DNA of 64,000 nucleotides, from contig JAJFZO010000049.1 in the NCBI GenBank assembly GCA_021397835.1, forward strand, positions 6,825,001-6,889,000, in the 5' to 3' direction. Shown one piece after another: positions 40,138 through 50,659 of the stretch. Numbering within the stretch: the stretch's first letter is position 1; each line of letters begins with the position of its first letter. The DNA comes from Moringa oleifera (lineage: Eukaryota; Streptophyta; Magnoliopsida; Brassicales; Moringaceae). The notes under the pieces are model-generated. The model was not told the origin of the DNA. It worked only from the letters and a program-made list of their open reading frames with translations, and searched no databases. The position numbers and the translations under genes are program-made.

Positions 40138-40312
40138 ATATTAAATTAAATTATATTTACATTTATTTTTTTCTTTACATTTTAAACATTACTTATCTTT
40201 TGTCAAAATAAATTGATCTTAAAGTAGTTTAATTTCATTCAAACACAATAGTTTGTTAGTTTATATAATCATGTATTAGTGGTGTAGCATTACTTGAGGT
40301 AATAACTTAAGA
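40138..40312 (+). repeat. 3' LTR of the copia relic
   Basis: Pairs with 36437-36661. A degenerate purine tract (GAACGGAG) precedes it. The right end no longer aligns with the 5' LTR after about 40312. Confidence 0.65.
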
Positions 40313-40755
40313 GAGAGAGTGTGAAAAAAGACTACTTGCTATACTAGAAAATCCTAACTTTCTGTAAAAAATATCCACTGGTAGCGACAAATTATTGATA
40401 GTAAAAATTGTTCTCCCTTTTCTTTTCTTAATCTTTATTATATGTTGATTTTTTTTTAAAAAAAATGATGAAATGTGCCACAAGAATACATTCTCCCATC
40501 ATCTCAAATCACATAGAAAAATTCTTCGTAGAGATATATATAAAATACTAGATAAGATGTGGATATTAGATCTTAGGAGCCATCCCACTTGTGTAAGCTC
40601 ATTTAATATGTTGACTTATAAAAGAATTTGTAAGACAAGCAAATTAATTTGTAGGCCGGCCAATGGGTTTCTTTGTTTTTAGAGCGGATTTCATTTAGGA
40701 ACCTTTACAATAAGGAAAGAATCTAAAATTAATTACTGGGAAAATCTTTAGAATC

Positions 40756-40789
<34 letters not shown>

Positions 40790-41560
40790 TTTTTATTGTA
40801 TAGGCAAAGCATATATTACATTGGAAACAGTGGTGCAGCAACATTTGTTGCAAGTTATTTTTCTTTTGACAAATTAATGAGTACCTCCTAGAATTTAACT
40901 CCCAATATAAAAAAAAAAAAAACTCTCATATTGATAGCTAAATAAATAATATCCTCACGGAGTTTAATTCTGAATGTGAAAGTGAAAAAAGATAACAAGA
41001 CCCTTGTAAGAAGTATAGTCAAACCCCAAAAAGATTCCTATAGTATTATTAATTTAATTTGTTGATTTGGTCCTTCAAAGTTTTTGAATTATATAACCAA
41101 TAGCTAATGAGTTGGAAGTAATAACAAGAGCCCATTTATAGAATTAGTAGGAAGAATGAAACATGGGAAGAAAAGGAATCCATTTGGGAGGAAGAAGAAA
41201 AAGGAAAACGATGCAGCTTGGTTATGGTTACAGACTTTTGAAATCTTAATAATGTCAACCAGTGAGAGCGTTGGATGTTTGGTTGCTAAGAAAATTCTAG
41301 GAAAGAAGATTCAAACTTACAGGTTATATATTCATTTTTTTTAATCGTTTTGGTGATGTTACCTGATGTATCAAGAAAAGAGAGAGGCCGGTTTAAGATA
41401 AATATATAAAATATATGTCAAATTGTTATATCCTTATGTGTGTAATTATATATATATATACACACACACAAAACAAGTAATCTCTTTTGAATTTCTGGTG
41501 AAACTTCCAAGAAATTTAATTTTCCAATTCTTTATTAAGGACATCTAGTCAGTAAACCTA
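40313..41560. other. Intergenic DNA upstream of the small membrane protein cluster
   Basis: Contains a (TA)n tract (40759-40788) and a run of A near 40910. The open frames at 40473 and 41156 match nothing I recognise. Confidence 0.5.
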
Positions 41561-41574
41561 GAAGGGCATGGTTC

Positions 41575-41640
41575 ATTGACTTGTACCCTGAGATGACACG
41601 ATGATTCATTCTTTTATATTTTGGCTTTATATATATGCTA
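41575..41640 (+). promoter_or_regulatory. W-box and TATA box of the first cluster gene
   Basis: ATTGACTTG at 41575-41583 contains the WRKY core TTGACT. TTTATATATA at 41627-41636 lies about 55 bp before the ATG at 41689. The same nine bases occur upstream of the genes at 45093 and 47592. Confidence 0.5.
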
Positions 41641-41688
41641 TCCACTTAGTTCTTTATACCTAGAGCAAGAAATAGGGGGGCTTAAACT

Positions 41689-41940
41689 ATGAGCAGAGAT
41701 TCTGTAGCTGGGAGAGGTGGCCTTGGAGATGATGCAGCTCCTGTGCTGCATAGCTCCAGCGGCTTGTTTCTCCTTTGCATGATAGTTATATCCCTTTCAA
41801 TTACATCAATGGTCATTTTTGCTTGTGGTAGTCGTACTTCCAACAATGATGGCAAGAAAAAAAGAGCAGGTACTGATGGTGGTGGGTGCGGTGGTGGTGG
41901 TGGGTGCGGTGGTGGAGGGTGCGGTGGATGTGGCGGCTAA
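41689..41940 (+). CDS. Small single-pass membrane protein with Gly/Cys-rich tail (cluster member A)
   Basis: 83 residues. The N-terminus (1-24) is polar, MSRDSVAGRGGLGDDAAP. Residues 25-46 form one hydrophobic segment ending in Cys (LFLLCMIVISLSITSMVIF then AC). A basic patch follows (KKKR, 56-59), then a tail of Gly with four Cys (C67, C73, C78, C81). By the positive-inside rule the tail should face the cytosol. There is no separate signal peptide. Start chosen because the N-terminus aligns with the paralogues at 45093 and 45857 and a TATA box lies just upstream; AATAAA at 42008 is a likely poly(A) signal. It differs from the CYSTM family, whose Cys cluster lies inside the membrane segment. 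I recognise no named family; metal binding or S-acylation is speculation. Confidence 0.7.
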   Translation: MSRDSVAGRGGLGDDAAPVLHSSSGLFLLCMIVISLSITSMVIFACGSRTSNNDGKKKRAGTDGGGCGGGGGCGGGGCGGCGG

Positions 41941-44627
41941 GGAAATATTGATGGTTTGCTGGTCTGAATTCATGTAGTTCTTGCTGTTGTTTGAATTCCG
42001 CATTGTTAATAAATGTACGTATATGGTGACTTGATATCAACAACATGGTTTTCTTCCTTTTTTTTCTTTTTTTTTTTTCATGTTTGTAATGGATCCAAAA
42101 GTTTTACGTGGCTATATGGCTCCTACTTTTATGTTTTAATTTTAAAGGTTTTCAAACATAGCAATAAAAGTTTGAGCAAAATCATATATTACTTTGATTT
42201 CAGGCAATTAATTGTTAGAATCATAAACGATTGAAATAGAGCTTTTGAGTGACTTATGAAGGTAAAGTAGCTAGCTGTGCCCACATATTGACAGACATGA
42301 ACAAGTAGGATTTATGGTCATTTATGAAGCATACCCAATGCCAAGAGGGCACAATGCATTCTTTCATCAAAGTTGATATAATCAAAGTATCAAATAATGC
42401 AAAAACATATTAACAAACAGCGATGTATAATTAAAACTTGCTTCTGGGGAAACAACTCCCAATCCGAACTAACGGTAAGTGACAAATTTGTTTTAAAAAA
42501 ATGTTTTTTATTATTTATAAGAAATTATTATCGCAACATTAAATAAAAAATAAACTACGATTCTCTTTCTCTTGTATACAGAAAATTCATTTTCTAACTT
42601 TTACAATGATTGATTTGATCACAGTTAACAACAAATCTAGCTAATAGAGAGATTTTTACTTTTGGTAAATTTTGTGTTCATTAGTACATATTTGTTTGTT
42701 TCTTTCATTATCTGGTTGTATTATTAGATAACCATTCTTTCTATTTATCTTTGAAAATATTTGTACTTTCTTTTCAATTTTGGTTTGTTTCAATTTGAAA
42801 CTCAAAGCATGTAAATTTATAAATATTTTAATTTGCATGAGATAATGCTTGTCACTTTCAAGACAGTTGAAATAAGATCACATTGTAATTAAAAAAATTG
42901 AGCAATTTATTTATGGTCATTTTATTAAAAAAATTCATATTAAATCGTTATAATTAAAAAAATTGAGCTTTTATGTAAATAAAAAAAATCATCATGATCA
43001 TGAAAATGCCATTCTATCTATCATTATAAAAATTTTATGACTATTTTTAAAAATTATAAAAATTATAATAATTTTAAAAAATCATCATTATAATAAGATA
43101 GTTTTTGAAAGATCTTAACATTATAGCCACAAGTTTAATATGGTGCGAGTGAAATTTCAACAATTCAACTAGACAATATGAGGGCAAAACCTTTATATTT
43201 TTTTCAAAAATTAAAACTCCATTCATTTTCATTTTATGCAAATTCAATTTTTTTAGATATATTTTCTGAAAATCAATTTTAAAAATTAAGTAAATTTTAA
43301 AATAACTAAATAATTATAATCGATTGATATCGATTTTCAAACGTTCTGGGGTGCTAACTTTTTTTATGCGTAATTGACTCTTGAATTCGTGTGTTTAGTT
43401 TTGAAAGACTGATATTACTTTATTTGTATTTATTTGTATTAATTTAAAAAGTGATTTTTAAAAACAAAAGAATTTTCATGTCCAATCATATATACCAAAA
43501 AAAAAAAATAGTAGCAACTTCTTTTATTTTTATTTTTATTTTTTAAAAAATCAAAGAATATTATTCAGGTTTAACCCCAATTGAAAATTAGTTGTGACAA
43601 TTATATTTATAATAACTAAATAATTTAACAAAAAATATCTAAGGCTGATATACTAAATAACAAATAAAATTAAATTCAAAGAATGATAGCACCTTATTTA
43701 AAATAGTTGTATCATTCTTAATTAAATCAAAACACCTATATTATCATGCAGAAAAGTCATTAAAAAAGTCAATATACAAACACATTTGAGATTATTACAT
43801 ATGAAATGATTAACATTTAGTTAAAAAATGATAAACAATAATTAGAAAAAAAATGTATCTTTTTTTTTCTATAAATCTCTCATGCAATTAATTATAAAAA
43901 TTATGAAATTTTAAAAATTAAATAATGATTTGATAAAATCTAATCATGACAATAAAGTACTTAAAGAGGAAAGAAATAAGTTGGTGACAAAAAAGAAAAA
44001 CAAACAAAATAAAAGTGGAATAATCTAGAAGCTTTGTCTTAAGACAAATCCATCTTTTGAACAACCTTAAATCTTTTCATTATGGACTCAAATTTTAATA
44101 ATAAACACAATTTCTTAATTTCTTAATTTTTAAAATTTTTTAAAATCATTTATAATTTTCATAAAAATACAAAATATATTAAATAGAGACCGGCTAACAA
44201 ATGGGTCTAGATGATGGCCTTAGTGAACTTGGCCAGAAGTTGCACCACTAGCTAGCAGCCTAAAGCTCTTTAAAATACTTGTTCACCAAGGAAACAACCA
44301 ATTGAAAAAGGAAAATACGATGTCCGTCAAATGCTTAAACTTTCCAAGAAACTTATGTGAAGTTGAATTTTCAATCTTATAAATAATTACAAAACATCCA
44401 TGCCCAAAACACGTCAGCCGCTAAGCCTCCTAATGCAAGAACCATTCCTTCGTTTTTATGTATTTCGAATCTTGAAAATTAAGACTTCAGAATTATGCCA
44501 GGACAAGTTGAGTTGACCAGTATCATTATTGATCCGTATATTAGTTTTGGGTGTTTTTGTTGGATTTTTGGTAACTAATAAACTGGCATTCTAGAAGGCA
44601 ATTGACATGGATATGTATATATATAAA
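41941..44627. other. AT-rich intergenic DNA within the cluster
   Basis: After the poly(A) signal at 42008 there is about 2.6 kb of AT-rich DNA with no gene recognised. A few blocks of mixed composition (44200-44550) precede the next duplicated fragment. Confidence 0.55.
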
Positions 44628-44880
44628 TCAATTGTTTTTCAGTAAGATTTCATCACTATCATTTTGGCTTTGGAGGTAACGATGGTTATAGGGAAGAATG
44701 ATGCTTTTTGAACAAGATTGATCTTCAAGACGTGGCCGTATGGGTTTGCATATGAAACTAATCATATATTTTGTTAAATAAGGGCTTATGAAGACAGAGA
44801 ATATGATATTCATATCTACTTCCCATTGCTCAAAATTTCTACAGAAATTTCTAAGAAACTGCACTCTCAATTCTGTGAAA
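44628..44880 (-). pseudogene. Tail-only duplicate of the 47592 gene (cluster fragment)
   Basis: This segment aligns in the same orientation with 47155-47400, which is the tail end and 3' flank of the minus-strand cluster gene starting at 47592. The end near 44875 encodes LRVQFLRNF, matching the C-terminal LKVQFLTNF of that gene. The other end shares TTGTTTTTC and TCATCA(C/T)TATCA(A/T)TTTGGC-type sequence. The membrane-segment part is absent, and 15 bp further right the sequence has become the promoter region of the plus-strand gene at 45093. Confidence 0.6.
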
Positions 44881-44889
44881 GCACACGGT

Positions 44890-44925
44890 ATTGACTTGAT
44901 CCTTCAAAAGATAGGCATATAAAAA
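44890..44925 (+). promoter_or_regulatory. W-box and TATA box of cluster member B
   Basis: ATTGACTTG at 44890-44898 is identical to the copies upstream of members A and D. TATAAAAA at 44918-44925 is a candidate TATA box about 170 bp before the ATG; upstream ATGs would then lie in the leader. A TA/TG-rich tract at 45013-45043 is an alternative start region. Confidence 0.4.
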
Positions 44926-45092
44926 TAAACGCCATTTTGGACCGGACAACAACTTAATTTTGATGGATTATATGTGGCTCTTTGAAGATGTTTGCTTGTA
45001 AAGTAGGGTGCGTACATATATATATATATGTGTGTGTGTGTGTAGTTAGTCATTTAGGGTACGTAGCTATAGCAAACAAGGGACTTCAGAAG

Positions 45093-45377
45093 ATGACCAG
45101 AGTTTCCATAGCTGCACTAGGAGATGGTCATGGAGATAATACAGGTCTTATGATGATACAAAGCTCATCAGGCGGCCTGTTTCTGCTTTGCATGATTGTT
45201 GTATCCATTTCAATTATATCAATGGTCATATTTGCTTGCGTTGATAATCCTAGCAAAGATAGGAAGAAAAGACGTCGTGCTGGTGGTGGTGATGGTGGTG
45301 GAGGTGGCTGTGGTGGCGGCTGTGGTGGCGGTGGTGGAGGAGGTGGCTGTGGTGGCGGTGGTGGTGGCGGCTGCTGA
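45093..45377 (+). CDS. Small single-pass membrane protein with Gly/Cys-rich tail (cluster member B)
   Basis: 94 residues from the ATG at 45093. The frame is open further upstream to 44982, but paralogues align from MTRVSIAALGDGHG, and the extension is just translated TA/TG repeat. Residues 27-49 are the membrane segment (GGLFLLCMIVVSISIISMVI then FAC). A strongly basic stretch (KDRKKRRR, 55-62) predicts a cytosolic tail. The tail (64-94) is almost pure Gly with one Asp and four Cys (73, 77, 86, 94), ending on Cys. The tail DNA is a GGT/GGC triplet repeat, so its length is probably unstable between individuals. Closest in the membrane segment to member A, while its N-terminus (AALGDGHG) resembles member D. 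AATAAA at 45530 is a plausible poly(A) signal. Function unknown. Confidence 0.7.
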   Translation: MTRVSIAALGDGHGDNTGLMMIQSSSGGLFLLCMIVVSISIISMVIFACVDNPSKDRKKRRRAGGGDGGGGGCGGGCGGGGGGGGCGGGGGGGC

Positions 45378-45756
45378 GGAATATGACGTATTAGTTGTTG
45401 AACATATCACAAGCATCCTATGATTAGATTGTATGTATTCCTTTGTAGAAGCACAGACATTTCTACCTTCTATCTTGCTTAATTTCCCAGTGATAAGCGT
45501 AAGAAGTTGCATATTATTATTTACATATAAATAAAGGATAAGCCCCCAATGGTTGTGGTTTTTTCTTCTTTTTGTGAGGCATAATTTACCGATTTCACAT
45601 TTACTATAATAATCATCATTTTGTTTTCGCATAGAGTCATCGCATAGAGTCATCTGTTGCTCTTCGGACCATATTGAAAGGCTAAGAAAATAAGTAAAAT
45701 TCCTAACGTAAATAATTCATGTGTAATAATGTCTCAAGAAGAGAGACGTCGGTTTT

Positions 45757-45759
<3 letters not shown>

Positions 45760-45797
<38 letters not shown>
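45760..45797. repeat. (TA)n microsatellite upstream of the truncated copy
   Basis: About 37 bp of TA, 60 bp before the ATG at 45857. It may have replaced the promoter of that copy. Confidence 0.85.
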
Positions 45798-45801
<4 letters not shown>

Positions 45802-45856
45802 CATTGTTGTTCAATTAATTTTGCATACCTTAAGAAAACAGTGGGGGGCTCCAAAC

Positions 45857-45970
45857 ATGAGTAGAGATTCTGTAGATTTAGGAGGTAGACTTGCAGACGA
45901 TACAGATCATGTGTTACTTAGCTTCAAAGGCCTATTTCTCCTATGCGTGATAGTTACATCCACCTTGTAA
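45857..45970 (+). pseudogene. Truncated duplicate of member A (cluster member C)
   Basis: 37 codons, MSRDSVDLGGRLADDTDHVL followed by LFLLCVIVTSTL and a TAA stop. The sequence just before the ATG (GTGGGGGGCTCCAAAC) also resembles that of member A (TAGGGGGGCTTAAACT). The reading frame is lost halfway through the membrane segment, and the DNA after it is AT-rich with no basic patch or Gly/Cys tail. No W-box of the shared type lies upstream. Most likely a dead copy. Confidence 0.65.
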
Positions 45971-47100
45971 TAACTTCGGTTTTGATTTTTATTTTTTAAC
46001 AAATTTGAATAAAATAATAAAATTTAAAAAATTAATAAAAATTTACTAAAAAATATTTAAGTTAATTATATACAAAATTTATATTTTATTTAAAATCTCA
46101 AATCGAAACTTTTTTTAAAAAAATTGTCAATTTAAAGTTTATATTTTTTTATAAATTTTTAATGTAATTTTTTATTTATAATTTTTTATTAGTAATAATG
46201 ATTTTTAGGTATATACAAAATACTTATGTAATTTTTATTTAAATAATTATCATAATATATTTATAAAATATTATCATAATAAATAAAATATTTTTATTAT
46301 CGAGCCATCATTTTCTTCATCACACTTTGGCTGAAGTTCACGGTTATCACATGACTCGTGAGTTGACCTCTTTATTATCTAATCTAATGGCTTCTAGTCC
46401 AATTTTTTTATAATTAAAGTGAAATGAAACTATTATTTTTATAAAATAATAAATTATTAATTTTAAATTTTAAATCAAATCGCTCAATGGGTTGATTATA
46501 ATATTAATTAAACGAATTAATAAGACTATTGCATCAACTCAGTTTGAATTTAAATAATATTTATATAACAAATCTCATTAATATAAAAACTTTATTAATC
46601 AAAAGAATTAATAAAATAATCCACCACTAATTTCTGTAAATTTGAATATGTATATATATTTTAAATTAATATAATTAATATATGACATATATAAAATTAG
46701 ATTTGTTGAAAAATTATCAAATTTTAATGTGCTATTATATTAAAAAGTAAGGTAATATAGATCTTTTCTTTTTTTAATTTATACATTTTTTATAAGTAAA
46801 TTCATCTTTAAAAAGAAAAATTAATATATTTATTTTATATTAAAAGAATCTACATATAATCTTAAATAGCAATTAATATTATTTAATTTGTATGTTAAAA
46901 TCTATCTTATAGTTAGATATAACAACATAAATTACTTAGTAACTATATGGATTTCAATATTACATATAAAAAGAATGTACTTAAATTTGTTATACTGTCA
47001 GCATCTTAGATGTTTAAAACTTTTAATTTAACAATTTTTCATATCATTTTTATTTTTATTTATTTTGTAGGTTAAGATGCATTTATTTATTTATTTATTT
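45971..47100. other. AT-rich intergenic DNA within the cluster
   Basis: Very AT-rich; nothing recognised. Confidence 0.6.
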
Positions 47101-47358
47101 TTTTAAAAAATAATTAATAGAATTTATGGTAATATTGTTGTTCTGGAAGGACCTATCAATTGTTTTTCGGATAATTCCATCATTATCAATTTGGCCTTCT
47201 GATGACAATAGTGACAGGCAAGTATGATATTTTTGAAACATGATATTCTTTAAGACCCATGTGTTTGTGTGTGTGTGTGTGTTTGAGAAACTACCATATA
47301 TGTTGTTAAAGATCAGCTTATCAAGACAATGAAAGAATTCCAGTTTGATCAAATTTCC

Positions 47359-47592
47359 CTAAAAATTTGTAAGAAATTGAACTTTCAATTCTCTGAACAG
47401 CACAGTTGAGGAAATACGATGATCACTGGATTCATCGTCCGAATCCTCACAAGCTAATACGATGACTGACATAATAGCGAGGGACATAAGGATCATGCCC
47501 ACAAAGAAAAACAAACACCCAGAGCTCTGCAGCAATGGTAGAACTGCTTCCTTCGCGTGGCCACCTCCTAAAGCCGCAAACCCTATCGCCAT
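47359..47592 (-). CDS. Small single-pass membrane protein with plain tail (cluster member D)
   Basis: 77 residues on the minus strand. The N-terminus MAIGFAALGGGHAKEAV aligns with members B and E. The membrane segment is residues 25-48 (GCLFFFVGMILMSLAIMSVI, then VLAC). Then comes an acidic EDSDDESSD and a short ordinary tail ending LKVQFLTNF; the basic patch and the Gly/Cys or His tail are both missing, so topology is less clear. After the TAG stop the same frame stays open for another 80 or so codons, in a region also duplicated at 44628-44880, so the tail may once have been longer or the region is simply 3' UTR. TATAAAAG (47641-47648, minus) lies about 50 bp before the ATG. Membrane segment and DSD motif are nearest to member E. 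Confidence 0.6.
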   Translation of the reverse strand: MAIGFAALGGGHAKEAVLPLLQSSGCLFFFVGMILMSLAIMSVIVLACEDSDDESSDHRISSTVLFRELKVQFLTNF

Positions 47593-47640
47593 GCTTTAAA
47601 TTCTTGTTTGCGAGTGCTCCTAAATAAAAATATTCATAGC

Positions 47641-47751
47641 CTTTTATACACATAGAAACTCTCCTGTAAACATATTCAATGGGTTTACATTTACAGTAAG
47701 AAGTAAAAGAAGGTATATGTCAGAAGAGAAAATGAAAGTGTCCAAGTCAAT
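47641..47751 (-). promoter_or_regulatory. TATA box and W-box of member D
   Basis: On the minus strand TATAAAAG lies at 47641-47648 and ATTGACTTG at 47743-47751, about 95 bp further upstream. The leader holds GCAAACAAG, also present before the start codon of member B. Confidence 0.5.
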
Positions 47752-49490
47752 AATTCATTAATATTGCATGTGCTGCTCATATTTGCGTGGTTGAAATGCC
47801 TTGCCTTATCTAATATCTTCAACTCAACTGTCTTTCCTTTTCTTCTTAAGGTACGCATACATATAGCCATGCCTAATTAATTTCTATTGTTTCCTTCATT
47901 GAAGATATTTAGATTTAAGGCAAGGACAACCACACATCTTTAAACACAGCATAATGATCTTCCCTTCATTGGAAATCTGACTTTTCCATTCTAACACACC
48001 CTTGATTCATTTGTTGCATAAATATGCAAATGAACAATGCTCGCAGGAAAGCTCCTATACATGCTAATCTTTTTAAGTTTCGGTCATGGAAACAAAAACA
48101 TGTTGTTCTACAAATGGAGGAAAGCAAGACAAAAAAAAAAAAAAATCAACTATGGGAAAGTTGGAAACCTTTCAAGTTTCCTAGAAAACTTTTTCTCAAC
48201 TAATCTTAAGATAATTGTATAAATATATTTTAATTTTATTTAATTGATTTAAAAATAAAATAGACAGACTCAAAATCAATTTGAAGCTATGAACTTTATG
48301 ACTTGATGAGTTCTGGTACTTGAACTTGCTAATCTTACAATAGATTAATGCCATGAGAACAAAAAATTTGATTTAGCTACTTCAGTTAACATCTTTCCCA
48401 TAGGTAAATTAATTAAATTAAAATTTTAAAAAGTTTACTTTTAATTTTAACATAAGAGTGTTTAGTTTGATACCATAAGTTTATTTTATGGTATTCTCTA
48501 CCCTTTGAAATATTTGTTCCATAGTTTTTAATCCAAATTTCACAAAATTTTCAAGTTTGCAAGTCAAATGAGTCAAAAATCCAATATTCAAATCTCTTTA
48601 TGGTTCAACTTAAATGAATGACCAAAGTTTATTCTTAAAGAAATTAAAAGGTGTGCTTTTATATGTTGAAAAGCTCATACTGTTTTTTTTTTTTCTATTT
48701 TAAAACAAGTTAAAAGCATTTTTTTAATTTGTGTCACCAAACATCTAATATATACGGATAATTTTTTTATAATCGTCATTAAATACTTAATATTCATTGA
48801 TAAATTTTTGATCTTTATCTCCATCAATAAATGGTTACTTATGTTAGCATGCATCAATAAATACACTTAAGAAAATTTCAAATATAAATTTATTATACAA
48901 AATTTTAATTTGAATAAATTTTAAAAAAATAATGATAGATATGGCCTAATTTAATCAATTTAAAATGTGATATGCATAATTTGTTCAATCGGTAATTCAA
49001 AATGTAAAGTAAAAATGATTTTAATAATTCTAATAAATTAAAATTTTTAACATATATATTTTTAATATTTTAAATAATAAAAAATCACTCATTTCATTAT
49101 ATTAAATAATACCATATTTATCCTTTGTTCAACAAATATAATTTTGTTTGAAGTAACATTGTCAAATAAATTTATAATTTTCAATATAACATTAAAAGAA
49201 ATGTAGCAACAATAATATACCATACACATGTATTTTTTAATTAATTATTAAATGATTTTTAAATTTGTTATGGTATTTACATCGAGATTATTTTTTTAAA
49301 AAAGTCATAAATTATCTTTCATTAAAAATTATATGGACAAGTTAAGATTTTATTTCTTTTAGGTGAAGATCATATTTTTAAAAAAATGATTCATAAAAAA
49401 ATTAAGATAAAGCTGATTTTATTTACTCAGTTATAAATATAAGATGAGTTAAAAAAAACTTTAGTTTAAATGACAATGTTAATTTATTTA
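47752..49490. other. AT-rich intergenic DNA
   Basis: Nothing recognised. A poly-A run lies at 48130-48144. Confidence 0.55.
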
Positions 49491-49499
49491 AACAGCTAT

Positions 49500-50404
49500 C
49501 CAATCTCTTTCTTTCACTTGATTCGCTTTCGCGGGCACTAGGTTTTGATTCTTGCTCTGAATCCCTAAATTTCAGATTTTATCTCTAAGTCTCTTTCTCT
49601 TTCTCTCACAATTGCTCTCCCTCTTATGCTAGCTTTTCCTCTTTTCTCTTCGCTTGGCACGTATTACTCTGTTTAGCCTCCTTTGGTTTCTACAGTCAAG
49701 TTTTTTGATAAAGGAAATCGAAGCTGCAGGTTCTCAATTCGGAGTTGCGTGTTAGAACCAAGTGAATCCCGCCTGGTACAGCCCATACCCATTTCCCTCT
49801 TCTGGTATTCATAGAACATTTTTTGCCTGCTATTTTATTCTACTACTGGGTTCTGCTTTGTTGCTGAGAAATTGTCGGAAAGAGAAAGAGATTCCAGCTA
49901 CTAATTTGAATGCAAGCTTACAGGAAAGAGATTGTATTTCTTTTTATTTTGGTCAAAAATCCTATAGCCTCATTACGATTATGGGAAATTGATTTGTTTT
50001 GGGAATTGTGATTATTAGGATGTCAAGCTGCTTGCTAATTTTGCAACGTATCTTTTGGTTTGCTCTCTTTTGCTGCGTAGTGCTATTGAGGAGCTAAAAA
50101 TCATGATTTTCCTTTCTCTTTTGACAATTGTTTACGAATTAGCATATGCAAAATCAGAATGTCTCGATTCTGTGCCTCTAGTTTTATACAGTGAAAGGAA
50201 TTTGTGATTGGCTTGTTTAATACTCAATCATCATTTGATCTAACCATGGAGCTAGTTTTGGAAGTAAAAAAGAAGCTTGAAAATGATTATCATAGTCCCT
50301 CATTAGGGAAAAATGGAAGAGATAATGAAGACATGATTCTCTAGTTTTTGAAGGACAGGACATTCTCTGTTGAGGTAGCCATTGCAAAATTGACTAAAGC
50401 AATT
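49500..50404 (+). pseudogene. CRAL-TRIO (Sec14-like) protein, 5' fragment
   Basis: One exon-like piece at 50246-50404 reads MELVLEVKKKLENDYHS, LGKNGRDNEDMIL, a TAG stop at 50342, then FLKDRTFSVEVAIAKLTKAI before a GTACCC donor-like site. This is the CRAL-TRIO N-terminal region of plant Sec14-type lipid transfer proteins, where a Trp normally sits at the stop. Upstream, 49500-49760 is CT-rich and looks like a promoter and leader, and 49760-50240 like a first intron, so a genomic (intron-bearing) fragment was duplicated. No lipid-binding CRAL-TRIO core follows. Dead. Confidence 0.7.
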
Positions 50405-50659
50405 GTACCCTTAACTGGTATTTATAAATCCTTCAAGAATATGATGGCAGGAAGGATTTTTAGGAATTATGCCATCAAGTCCGATTTAGTGGTAAAAAGA
50501 AAAAAGAAAAAAAAAAAAGAAGAAGCAAAGAACAAACAGGTCTTCTTAGAAGCATCCTCAAGAAACTTGCACAATCTAACAGTACTTTTGTTCATAATTA
50601 TTACTAATGCATGGATATTGTTAGCTTCATAATGTCTTTTAAGCAATAAGTGGCTTAAG

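Larger units (their letters stand above)
36437..40312 (+). mobile_element. Old Ty1/copia retrotransposon relic
   Basis: About 3.9 kb flanked by diverged direct repeats, with a tRNA-Met type primer binding site right after the first repeat and copia RT/RNase H remains before the second. The LTRs match at roughly 80 percent over the best 80 bp, so the insertion is old. The gag and integrase regions (36673-38290) are too decayed to read with confidence, although a linker-like piece (SNLVFSRYFNSFV) is visible near 38350. Confidence 0.8.

Noticed and set aside
41585..41615. C/D snoRNA-like boxes (GATGATTC region)
   Set aside because: No matching D box or terminal stem at a suitable distance; it lies in the promoter of member A.
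44982..45092. N-terminal extension of member B from an upstream in-frame start
   Set aside because: The extra residues are translated TA and TG repeats (IYIYVCVCV) and no paralogue has them; alignment supports the ATG at 45093.
41689..45377. Assignment of A and B to the CYSTM (cysteine-rich transmembrane) family
   Set aside because: CYSTM proteins have their Cys cluster within the C-terminal membrane segment; here the Cys lie in a Gly tail after a basic patch.
45219..45653. Thr/Ser-rich frame antisense to member B
   Set aside because: Mirror of the GGN triplet repeat (ACC/GCC read as Thr/Ala).
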